Positions 15,189 through 21,583 of a stretch of 21,583 nucleotides of DNA are shown piece after piece. The DNA is from an uncultured Dehalococcoidia bacterium (GTDB lineage Bacteria > Chloroflexota > Dehalococcoidia > Tepidiformales > Tepidiformaceae). The stretch lies in NCBI GenBank assembly GCA_937864275.1, contig CALMIW010000318.1, forward strand, positions 1 to 21,583, in the 5' to 3' direction. Each line of letters begins with the position of its first letter. The first letter of the stretch is position 1. Under the pieces are notes generated by a model, which did not search any database, was not told where the DNA came from, and saw only the letters and a list, made by a program, of their open reading frames with translations. Made by a program: the position numbers and the translations under genes.

Positions 15189-16516
15189 CAGGCTCGTAGT
15201 CCGCCGGCGATGAGGAGCATCCGCAGGCGGTAGTTGTCGCGGTTGCGGTAGCCGCGGGCTAGGCGCCGGTGGAGTTCGATGAGGCCGTTGATCGCTTCGG
15301 TTCCTCCGTTGTTGGATCGGTCGGTGGTCCAGTAGGCGAGGAAGGAGTCCTTCCACTTGCGAAGAGTGCGGCCGAGGCGGGCGATCTCAGGGATCGGGCA
15401 GGACGGCAAGGTCGCGAGTATCTTCTCCGCAGCGCTGCGCCCGGTCTGGAGGTCGGTGTGGTGGTAGGCCTGTCGGAGATCGTGGGCGACCTGCCAGGCG
15501 ATGAACAGTTCCTCGTGCCTGGCGTCGGCGGCCAGTGCCTCGTCGAACCGTTGCCACTGCCGCTCGGTCAGGCGGGCTGGGTCGCAGCGGATGATGGTGC
15601 GGATCCCGTAGAGCGGGTCGCCTTTGCGTCCGCGGTGGCCGCAGATCTGCTGCTGCAACCTCCGGCGGACCTCGTCCACGGCACCGAGGGCGAGCTTGAC
15701 GACGTGGAAAGCGTCGAGGACAGCGGTGGCGTCCTCGAGTTCGTCATCGATCGCTCGCTTGTAGCCGTGGAACGGATCCAACGCGGCGATCTCGACACCG
15801 CTGGTGAAGCCCTCACCGCGTGCGGTGAGCCAGTCAGCCAACACCACCCCGGAGCGGCCTGGCACGAGATCCAGCAGCCTGGCCTGCACTTTGCCGTCTC
15901 GGTCGCGGGTGAGGTCGACCATCCCGGTCAGTTCCTTGGGGCCGCGTTTTCGGCGGGAGACGTGGTGCCAGATGTGTTCATCGACGCCGAGGGTGCGGAC
16001 CCCGTCGAAGCGGTCCGGATCATCGGCGAGCGCCTGCAGCACGGCCTTGACCGGCGTCCACACGGTGTGCCACGCGGTGCCGAGCTGGCGGGCCAGTCCG
16101 TTGACGGTGGCGTGCTCTCGGCGCAGCTGCTGTACCGACCACTCCACTACGCGGGTCGTGGTGGCGTGCCGCGGCGAGGCGAGGCCGGGAAGATCTTCGA
16201 CGAAGGTGCAGCGTTCGCACGCCGCTCCCGGGCACAGGAAGCGGCGCTTGCGCCAGATGATCGTGACGGGGCGACCGAACGAGGGGATGTCGACCAGGCG
16301 CACCACTTGCCGGCCATGCCCTACTCCGACGGCGCCGCAGTCGGGGCATCCGACCGGCCCAGGCTCGGACTCGACGGTCACCTCCAGGTGTTCGTTGACC
16401 AGACGCACATCAAGGACGTACACGTCATCGAGACCGACGAGAACATCGCAGCGGGAACAGCGAGACGAAGGTGCGGCGCCGGCGGCAGGCCGGCAGCACC
16501 CGATAGGCTCAGACAT
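15188..16516 (-). CDS. ISL3-family DDE transposase
   Basis: A 442-aa transposase. The preferred start is ATG at 16516 (MSEPIGCCRPAAG); the frame is open to 16558. The N-terminal zinc-binding region has CPDC (~57-60) and later cysteines in FLCPGAACERC (~94-103), followed by a helix-turn-helix-like region (VNGLARQLGTAWHTVW). The catalytic DDE residues are visible: D in TLGVDEHIW (~179), D in IAALDPFHGYKRAI (~247), and E in NNGGTEAINGLIE (~407) followed by RRLARGYRNRDNYRLR, a signature of ISL3 elements. An inserted helical segment with LDAFHVVKLA lies between the second D and the E, as is normal for the family. No frameshift or stop interrupts it. Confidence 0.95.
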   Translation of the reverse strand: MSEPIGCCRPAAGAAPSSRCSRCDVLVGLDDVYVLDVRLVNEHLEVTVESEPGPVGCPDCGAVGVGHGRQVVRLVDIPSFGRPVTIIWRKRRFLCPGAACERCTFVEDLPGLASPRHATTTRVVEWSVQQLRREHATVNGLARQLGTAWHTVWTPVKAVLQALADDPDRFDGVRTLGVDEHIWHHVSRRKRGPKELTGMVDLTRDRDGKVQARLLDLVPGRSGVVLADWLTARGEGFTSGVEIAALDPFHGYKRAIDDELEDATAVLDAFHVVKLALGAVDEVRRRLQQQICGHRGRKGDPLYGIRTIIRCDPARLTERQWQRFDEALAADARHEELFIAWQVAHDLRQAYHHTDLQTGRSAAEKILATLPSCPIPEIARLGRTLRKWKDSFLAYWTTDRSNNGGTEAINGLIELHRRLARGYRNRDNYRLRMLLIAGGLRA

Positions 16517-16614
16517 GGGTCGAGGCCCCTTCAGGATTGGGTGTAGAGGTACTTCCAATCCTTCAGGGCCTCGACCCTCTTGCCTCCCTACTGCTTCACC
16601 GGCGCGTCGCCCTT

Positions 16615-16638
16615 ACCCACACTCAGATACGAAGAGCC
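16615..16638 (-). repeat. Terminal inverted repeat, right end of IS
   Basis: Read inward it starts GGCTCTTCGTATCTGAG and ends GTGTGGGT, differing from the left end at two positions. It is about 100 bp upstream of the transposase start, leaving room for the promoter. Confidence 0.9.
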
Positions 16639-16646
16639 GGGAATCC
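16639..16646. repeat. Right target-site duplication of the ISL3-type element
   Basis: GGGAATCC, identical to 15157-15164. Confidence 0.85.
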
Positions 16647-16673
16647 CAGCCGGGGTTGCTGCCAAGGTGTGTT

Positions 16674-19475
16674 TCAAAACGCCAACTTGATTTCATCGGC
16701 GCCGAATCCGAGGAGGTCCGCTATCGTCGGATGGGCGGCATCGCCGTAGAGCTCGTCCCGGGAGTGCTCGCCGAATGCCAAGAAATAGAGTTGTTCTAAG
16801 TCTTCTGGCCGTGCGGAGCGTGCTAAGAATCGCACTTGGACATCGGTCGGGCTCCCGACCGGATACGTGTATGCGACAAGTGGTGGAACAGTTTCTGCAT
16901 CGCCTGGGTGGATAGCCACACGCAGAGCGTGTTGTTGGCGGTGCCCCCGCTCGCCGCCGATCGTTAGTCGCTCTGATAATTCTCGAGCGAGGGTAGTGTC
17001 CCGCAGGTGTGCCTCGCGTAAGAGTGGTTCTAGTGTACCTTTCTGAAGCTTGACGCGATGTTTCGGTTGGTGTTTATTAAACTCCCGAGCAGTCTCCCAG
17101 AGCTCTTCGAGTATAGATACCACAGGATCGTCTATCAGGCCGACCGACTGTACGCGTTCGGTGATTTTCTTAGTTCGTTCTCGTGGGCCGAGGGGAAGGA
17201 GATTCTCCAGTCGGGCGAACTTGAAAGGCGCGTTGCTTTGAAGAAGCTCGATATGATCGCTATCTAGCTCGATCACCCGCGTGCTACCCCGAAGTTCGAC
17301 GAAGAGGTAGGTGCCGTCCGGGGCTTGTCCAACTGCCGCGCCTTTCGGCTCATCAAGCGCGTAAACCTCATGTTCGAGCTCCTCTGCTCGAGCAGTAAGG
17401 ATACTCAGGAACATGATCTGACGCTGAGCGTACTCGGTGACGGAAAGAGGAGGGCCTTCGTTTTTCATCCACCATCTGCCGGTCGATTTATTTGCCTCAA
17501 CGGGTCGTCCGGTAGCCCAGTGTATGGCTCGGAAAAAACGCGTGGAAGGGACGGTCGTTCTCTGATCCTCGAAAGAGTGAACGGTTCTAACGCGACGGCC
17601 GTATGACATGGCATCAATCGCTGCTGCTGATTTTTTTGCTTTATTTCGATCGGTGATGTTATTGAACACTGCTGCGAGACTGATGACGTGCCCACCATAG
17701 TTTACCCATAGAGCCAACATTGGGTAGACAGTGCCGTTTATCGGGTTGAATCTGTTAATTGGGTGATGGAGTACGCTTCGGATTAAATCAATAGTGTCTG
17801 ACCTGCCTGATTGCGTTAGTACAATCGTCGATTCTTGGCGGAGGGTGTCAAAGTGCTCGTGCACTATCTGTCCCGTGACCTGCTGAATTGCGGTCTTGCC
17901 GAGGACGCCTTGAATCCTGCCGTTCAGTACGACGTGGCATTCGTCGGTCGGATCATCGCTGATCGCACAGGCGACGTCCGGATCGACGTTGACTAGCCCT
18001 GGCCGAACCGCCGTGGTTATAAATCCGTGTTCGAGCAAATTCGGCAGCGCGTCGAGCGCTTCCCCTCGGTCGGCGCCGAAAAAGGTGTGTGCGTAGATCA
18101 GTACCGTCTCGGAGGGTGCATGACAGTCCACGCCGTCACCAGGGTTGGAGATCTCGAGTTCGATGGTGGATGCCAACACGGCGAGTTGGGCGGGCGTTAG
18201 AAGAAGAATTTCTGCAAGCATTGGATTCGCAGCTTGACTCGCTTTAGCGTATTGGGCAACATTTGCGATTGGAACAACTAGTCCGGCTGAGTTGTTAAGC
18301 TCCTCCCGGTATTGCGCAAGAAGTGCTACATATGCCGGTTGTCCGATCTCTAGACGCTCAACCTGGCTCAGTAATTCATTCCAAAGATGTGTGCGACGGC
18401 TCTCGTGAAACCAGAGTTGTCCATTGCGTTCGACGCTCAAGATTCTTTCCCGCTCGAGGCGATGTCGTAGCACTCCCCATTCCGTTGCACTTACTTGGAG
18501 ATATTCGGCAAGGGTGGTCTCCGAGAGGGGCAGCTCGAAGACCGATAGCTTTCGAGCTGCCAGATGGTCGTTCGCAGGCAGTCGATCAAGTGCATCCTCC
18601 AGTGCGCGAACGAAGGCGGTAGGAGGCGTGTAAGAGTCTAACGTTTCTCCGCTTCGAAGTTGATTGAGCAGACCTTCGATAATGAGCGGGAACCCATCGC
18701 TAAGGAACAACACTCGCTCTGCATGGCTAGAGGCCAGTCCGGCGCTGGCGAGCAACGATTCGATTTCCGCCATGCTCAGTCCGCCAACGACCACCTCCCG
18801 GCAGTTGGCTTCACGCAGTCGGTCGAGACCGTCGCGCGCCGCATGCGCCGCTGACGACCACGCGATTACGAATCGCGCTCGTTTTGGGGGACTGAGAGAG
18901 AGGCTCGCTAACGCTCGTTGATCATCGTCCGTCAGCCGCTGGCACTCGTCGATGGCGAGAACCATGTCGCAACTGAGGGCGGCAGCAACCTCGTCGCATA
19001 ACTTAGTTAAGAGTTTGACAACGTTGGTGTCACTTCGAGACTGAAGATCACGGCGTAATTCGTCGAGTGGGTCCTGTCTCAAGTTCCTGAAGAACGCCGC
19101 GATTCCCTCGCCGGCATGCTCACCGAGTCTTTGCTTCACTTGGGCCATGACCTCTTGTGTCACAGCTTTCGCGAGACCCTTTCCAATCTCAACCGCCATC
19201 TCCTTGCTTGCATGCTCGAACCGGTGTTGTATCTGACGCCACGCGGTGCGATCGGCCGTCGAGATCACCAGTGCATTGACCAGGCTATTCAGAATGGCCA
19301 CTTGGAGAGCGCCGCTGTCGAAGGAGCAAGTGATGGGGGGCGGGGCGAGGGTAGTGCCGCTGGCTAGTTTCTTCTGGTGGGCAAGCAGGATTGAGGACTT
19401 GCCTGTTCCCGAATCGCCAGTGACAACCACAATCGGATCGGAGATTTCTAGGAGAGCTTCGAGTTCAGTGCGCAT
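16674..19475 (-). CDS. Large P-loop ATPase (AAA/STAND-like) with uncharacterised C-terminal region
   Basis: About 933 aa from ATG at 19475 (MRTELEALLEISDPIVVVTG); the frame is open to 19670, with another ATG at 19547. I chose 19475 because the ATPase fold begins there and a -10-like CATACT lies 7 nt upstream, suggesting a leaderless mRNA. The ATPase domain has Walker A GDSGTGKS (20-27), Walker B MVLAIDECQRL (~171-181) and a sensor-like FVIAWSSAAHAARDG, then a helical region with winged-helix character (LSETTLAEYLQVSATEWGVL...ILSVERNGQLWFHES). This order resembles STAND/AAA_16 signalling ATPases. The remaining ~550 residues match no domain I can name, including VVLNGRIQGVLGKTAIQQVT, YGRRVRTVHSFEDQR and TYLFVELRGSTRVIELDSD. 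No nuclease, TIR or membrane effector is visible. GC is clearly lower than its neighbours (AT-rich at ~17400-17800), so it was acquired. A defence or signalling role is inference. Confidence 0.8.
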   Translation of the reverse strand: MRTELEALLEISDPIVVVTGDSGTGKSSILLAHQKKLASGTTLAPPPITCSFDSGALQVAILNSLVNALVISTADRTAWRQIQHRFEHASKEMAVEIGKGLAKAVTQEVMAQVKQRLGEHAGEGIAAFFRNLRQDPLDELRRDLQSRSDTNVVKLLTKLCDEVAAALSCDMVLAIDECQRLTDDDQRALASLSLSPPKRARFVIAWSSAAHAARDGLDRLREANCREVVVGGLSMAEIESLLASAGLASSHAERVLFLSDGFPLIIEGLLNQLRSGETLDSYTPPTAFVRALEDALDRLPANDHLAARKLSVFELPLSETTLAEYLQVSATEWGVLRHRLERERILSVERNGQLWFHESRRTHLWNELLSQVERLEIGQPAYVALLAQYREELNNSAGLVVPIANVAQYAKASQAANPMLAEILLLTPAQLAVLASTIELEISNPGDGVDCHAPSETVLIYAHTFFGADRGEALDALPNLLEHGFITTAVRPGLVNVDPDVACAISDDPTDECHVVLNGRIQGVLGKTAIQQVTGQIVHEHFDTLRQESTIVLTQSGRSDTIDLIRSVLHHPINRFNPINGTVYPMLALWVNYGGHVISLAAVFNNITDRNKAKKSAAAIDAMSYGRRVRTVHSFEDQRTTVPSTRFFRAIHWATGRPVEANKSTGRWWMKNEGPPLSVTEYAQRQIMFLSILTARAEELEHEVYALDEPKGAAVGQAPDGTYLFVELRGSTRVIELDSDHIELLQSNAPFKFARLENLLPLGPRERTKKITERVQSVGLIDDPVVSILEELWETAREFNKHQPKHRVKLQKGTLEPLLREAHLRDTTLARELSERLTIGGERGHRQQHALRVAIHPGDAETVPPLVAYTYPVGSPTDVQVRFLARSARPEDLEQLYFLAFGEHSRDELYGDAAHPTIADLLGFGADEIKLAF

Positions 19476-19664
19476 CACAACAGTATGCGTCTGGACTCCG
19501 ACAACGAAGGTCGAAAAGCACCTACCTCCTGCGGACGCGAGAGCCATAGATTTCGGTGTGCGGGCGTGTGCTGCAGTTGCCTGATCCGCCGTCGAGCTGA
19601 TCCCGGTGGCAACCACGGATCCGGGTTCTAGGTCATGTCGTAGGCGTCTGCAATTCTGCGCCAC

Positions 19665-19904
19665 GTGCATTGCATCGATGTGTTGGAGGTCGTTAAGGAG
19701 ATCATTCCCCGACGGTGGAAGCGTTTCGTGATCACGCCGATCACCATCGTCGTGGTGCTCCTGTCCCCAGAGTTGGCCCAGCGGACATCGTCCTGGTTAG
19801 GGGAGCAGTACGCTCAACGGCTCGGCCAAATCGTCACGGAGACGATCCTCCCTGACGTCGCCGTCCCGCAGGGTCCGCTGCTCAGCGGCTCTGGCTTGTC
19901 ATAA
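19665..19904 (+). CDS. Possible small membrane protein, 79 aa
   Basis: A GTG at 19665 opens a 79-codon frame with G/C-biased third positions and a plausible protein composition. An N-terminal segment (VLEVVKEIIPRRWKRF) is followed by one hydrophobic stretch VITPITIVVVLLS (~22-34) and an amphipathic tail (ELAQRTSSWLGEQYAQRLGQ). The positive RRWKR before the hydrophobic stretch predicts a single-pass N-in membrane anchor. GTG at 19728 is an alternative start. It is divergent from the ATPase gene and might belong to the same acquired unit. No family is recognised and there is no strong ribosome-binding site, so it may not be real. Confidence 0.35.
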   Translation: MHCIDVLEVVKEIIPRRWKRFVITPITIVVVLLSPELAQRTSSWLGEQYAQRLGQIVTETILPDVAVPQGPLLSGSGLS

Positions 19905-20146
19905 GGACTGGTTACCGGCGCAGGCCCACAGTCTCCGGGATGTGCACAGCCTCGCTCGGCGAGGACGACACCGCCATCCTTGACGCCACTGGAGCCAAGC
20001 GCGAAGCGGCCAATTGGCGAGGTCTCGGTGGGGGCACGTTGGCGCACGATCCCACTAGCGGCCGAAATGATGCTGAGCGCACCCGGCCATCTTGCGAGCA
20101 CGGCAATCCGGGCAACGGTCACCGTGGCCGGCGCCGTGCTGCCGAA

Positions 20147-20482
20147 CTAGTTGGCGGCTGCGTACGCTCCCATCACCGTGGCGGGAATGCGGCCGCGGTC
20201 AGAGACGTCGTGACCATTGTCGCGCGCCCACTCGCGAATCGCCTTGGTGTCCCCGGATGCGGTCTTGGTCGTGGCCTTGCGTGCAGTCTTGGACTTTCCG
20301 GTCACCCGATGGCCGGCCTCGATGTACGGCGCCATGAGCTCACGGAATGTGTCAGCGTTCTCGTCGCTGAGGTCGATCGAATATTCTTTTCCATCGAAGG
20401 CGAAGAAGAGAGTGTTCGCCTCGTTGCCCAGGTCAGAGCCGTCGATATCGTCGATGTACCGCATCTGAAAATGCTGTGCCAT
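20147..20482 (-). CDS. lsr2: Lsr2 nucleoid-associated protein / xenogeneic silencer
   Basis: A 111-aa Lsr2 homologue of usual length. The N-terminal dimerisation domain reads MAQHFQMRYIDDIDG...LFFAFDGKEYSIDLSDENAD and continues to APYIEAGHRV (~60). A Lys/Thr/Ala-rich linker (TGKSKTARKATTKTASG) follows. The C-terminal DNA-binding domain, IREWARDNGHDVSDRGRIPA, contains the minor-groove AT-hook-like RGR (96-98). Lsr2 is the actinobacterial counterpart of H-NS: it bridges DNA and silences AT-rich acquired genes. The start is secure: ATG at 20482 with GGGGGAA 5 nt upstream. Plasmids often carry their own copy to hide their cargo from the host. Here it lies about 0.7 kb from the low-GC ATPase gene. 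Chromosomal origin cannot be excluded. Confidence 0.95.
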   Translation of the reverse strand: MAQHFQMRYIDDIDGSDLGNEANTLFFAFDGKEYSIDLSDENADTFRELMAPYIEAGHRVTGKSKTARKATTKTASGDTKAIREWARDNGHDVSDRGRIPATVMGAYAAAN

Positions 20483-20635
20483 TGCTTCCCCCTATAGTGA
20501 TGCCGTCAATCCTGAGTGGCATTATGCACCAAATGGAGATATCAGGCCCATTCACATTCCTGGCAAGCCTCGGCGCCGATTCCGCTGGTGGTCGGCCCGG
20601 CGTCGAGGTGTCGATAGAAGTCGATACGGGTTTTC

Positions 20636-20649
20636 GGACACTGGTGTCC
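20636..20649. repeat. Short inverted repeat between lsr2 and ccdA
   Basis: GGACAC-TG-GTGTCC, 6-bp arms with a 2-bp centre, ~150 bp upstream of lsr2 and ~40 bp downstream of the ccdA stop. The spacer is too short for a terminator loop, so it is more likely a protein-binding palindrome. Confidence 0.35.
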
Positions 20650-20690
20650 TGGTGAATCAAGTTGGCTCCGGAAGCGTCCCGCAGGAAAGG

Positions 20691-21554
20691 CTAGATCGGC
20701 AGCGTCGTGCCGGTGATTGCGAAGTCCCGAAGCCAGCTGATGAAGAGTGCCCACACGCCACTGAACAGTGCTATGCCCACTGCGATGAGTAGGAGGCCGC
20801 CGATGATCTGGATTCGTCGAGTGTTGCGTTGTAGCCAGCCGACGGTTCGGATTGCCCAGGTGGAACTCCAGGCGACGAGGATGAATGGCAGCCCCAGTCC
20901 GAGGCAGTAGGCGACGATGAGCATGACGCCGCGCGTGCCGCTAAAGCCGCTTCCGGCGGCGACGGACAGTGCGGCGGCGAGCGTTGGTCCGAGGCAGGGT
21001 GTCCATCCGAGTGCGAAGACTCCGCCGAGGAGAGGCGCGCCGCCCCAGGTAGAGACAGCCTTCGGCTGGAATCGGGTATCTCGTTGCAGTACCGGTACGA
21101 AGCCGATGAAGACCAGACCCATGAGGATGGTGATGACCCCGCCGATGCGCTGGAGCAACTCCTCGTGCGGTGCGAGGTACTGGACGGTGCCGAGGACCAT
21201 TGCGCTGAGTGAGACGAATACCACGGTGAACCCGCCGACGAAGAGTAGCGATGCCCCGACGACGCGGTAGCGCGAGTTTTGTCTGGCCTTCTTTTCCTCG
21301 AGGGTGATCGTTCGGGACTCGCTGTGGCGCTGTTCGGCCTGCGCAACGGTGACCGGTGGTCGCTCGGCGCCGACGACGCTAGCGAGGTAGGCGAGGTAGC
21401 CGGGGATGAGCGGGACCACACATGGCGAGGCGAACGAGACCAGGCCGGCTAGTAGGCAGGCGCCGAGGGCGAGCAGAAGGGGTCCGCTGGCCGCTGTCTG
21501 TTGGAAGGCGGAGCCGATACCCTGCGCGAGCACCAGGCCGTCCATCGGCGGCAT
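20691..21554 (-). CDS. ccdA: CcdA/DsbD-family membrane thiol-disulfide transporter
   Basis: A 287-aa (from ATG at 21554) six-helix membrane protein that should pass reducing power from cytoplasmic thioredoxin to extracytoplasmic thiol proteins, for cytochrome c maturation or for repair of oxidised or metal-stressed proteins. The two redox cysteines are present in symmetric motifs: SFASPCVVPLIPGYLAYL in the first helix and FALGWTPCLGPTLAAAL in the fourth. The helices are at ~27-60, 98-125, 135-155, 172-200, 208-230 and 248-275. A charged cytoplasmic loop (EQRHSESRTITLEEKKARQN) follows helix 1. The frame stays open from 21554 to the window edge and no ribosome-binding site precedes either ATG, so the true start may lie outside. 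In many actinobacterial chromosomes ccdA is followed by resB; here it is followed by lsr2. Confidence 0.9.
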   Translation of the reverse strand: MPPMDGLVLAQGIGSAFQQTAASGPLLLALGACLLAGLVSFASPCVVPLIPGYLAYLASVVGAERPPVTVAQAEQRHSESRTITLEEKKARQNSRYRVVGASLLFVGGFTVVFVSLSAMVLGTVQYLAPHEELLQRIGGVITILMGLVFIGFVPVLQRDTRFQPKAVSTWGGAPLLGGVFALGWTPCLGPTLAAALSVAAGSGFSGTRGVMLIVAYCLGLGLPFILVAWSSTWAIRTVGWLQRNTRRIQIIGGLLLIAVGIALFSGVWALFISWLRDFAITGTTLPI

Positions 21555-21583
21555 GGCGGCGGCGAAGACGAGGTCGGCAACGT

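Larger units (their letters stand above)
15165..16638 (-). mobile_element. Complete ISL3-family insertion sequence (1474 bp)
   Basis: Bounded by 24-bp imperfect terminal inverted repeats (22/24 identical, 15165-15188 and 16615-16638, both starting GGCTCTTCG from outside). It is flanked by a perfect 8-bp target duplication. It carries one intact transposase gene on the minus strand. The perfect duplication and intact frame indicate a recent and probably still mobile copy. It inserted between the recombinase stop and the ATPase gene end, breaking neither. Confidence 0.92.

Noticed and set aside
15269..16546. 425-codon plus-strand frame opposite the transposase
   Set aside because: No transposase or other domain; it is fully explained as the antisense of the ISL3 transposase, which has DDE and zinc-binding motifs.
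19814..20122. 102-codon minus-strand frame downstream of lsr2
   Set aside because: Weak codon bias, no ribosome-binding site, and it overlaps the better (still tentative) plus-strand frame at 19665-19904.
19940..20497. 185-codon plus-strand frame across lsr2
   Set aside because: Antisense to a certain lsr2 gene; irregular composition.
20542..20754. 70-codon minus-strand frame between ccdA and lsr2 ending in CQECEWA
   Set aside because: The cysteine-containing tail is suggestive, but the frame starts inside ccdA in another frame and no start or binding site supports it.
1..21583. CRISPR array, tRNA or rRNA genes
   Set aside because: No regularly spaced repeats and no cloverleaf or rRNA-like segments were seen on either strand by eye.

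Overview
The window is high-GC actinobacterial DNA. The Lsr2 homologue, the MobF-type conjugative relaxase, frequent GTG/TTG starts, several likely leaderless genes and strong G/C third-position bias all point to the order Mycobacteriales (a Rhodococcus/Gordonia/Dietzia-like host). The genus cannot be fixed from the sequence. The left third is a conjugative plasmid or integrative-element backbone. The rest is accessory DNA rich in restriction and other probable defence functions.

Layout. At 1-151 is the 5' end of a small minus-strand gene, divergent from a large traA-like MobF relaxase-helicase (401-3940, +); the intergenic space is a plausible oriT/promoter region. The relaxase converges on a 669-aa replication protein (3969-5978, -) with an archaeo-eukaryotic-primase-like core and two helix-turn-helix segments. 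Upstream of it is a 71-aa ribbon-helix-helix protein (6128-6343, -), then a gene-free region with repeated AGCGGTA motifs. A compact parA-parB pair follows (6668-7482, +), overlapping by ATGA. The 13-bp sequence AGCGGTATATACC lies on both sides of this pair in opposite orientation and is a good candidate partition site/operator. A 0.57-kb stretch without a convincing gene follows, then a Phd/RelE-type toxin-antitoxin pair (8055-8579, -).

The accessory part starts with a 1647-aa single-polypeptide restriction-modification enzyme of the Type ISP kind (8721-13664, -: Mrr-like nuclease, SF2 translocase, N6-adenine methyltransferase, probable target-recognition domain). Next come an unrecognised 126-aa protein (13805-14185, -) and a serine recombinase with an unusual N-terminal extension (14417-15157, +). 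A complete ISL3-family insertion sequence (15165-16638) has 24-bp inverted repeats and a perfect 8-bp target duplication. It sits between the recombinase and a ~933-aa P-loop (AAA/STAND-like) ATPase (16674-19475, -) whose lower GC and unrecognised C-terminal two-thirds mark it as acquired DNA and the best candidate here for an undescribed, possibly defensive, factor. A possible small membrane protein (19665-19904, +), an lsr2 xenogeneic silencer (20147-20482, -) and a ccdA-type membrane thiol-redox gene (20691 to the right edge, -) complete the window.

How it fits together (inference): the relaxase supplies transfer, the primase-like Rep with the RHH protein supplies replication and copy control, and ParAB plus the toxin-antitoxin pair supply stable inheritance. 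The restriction enzyme and the ATPase are cargo that could protect the host or exclude competing elements. Lsr2 may silence the lower-GC cargo. The recombinase and IS record the mobility that assembled the region.
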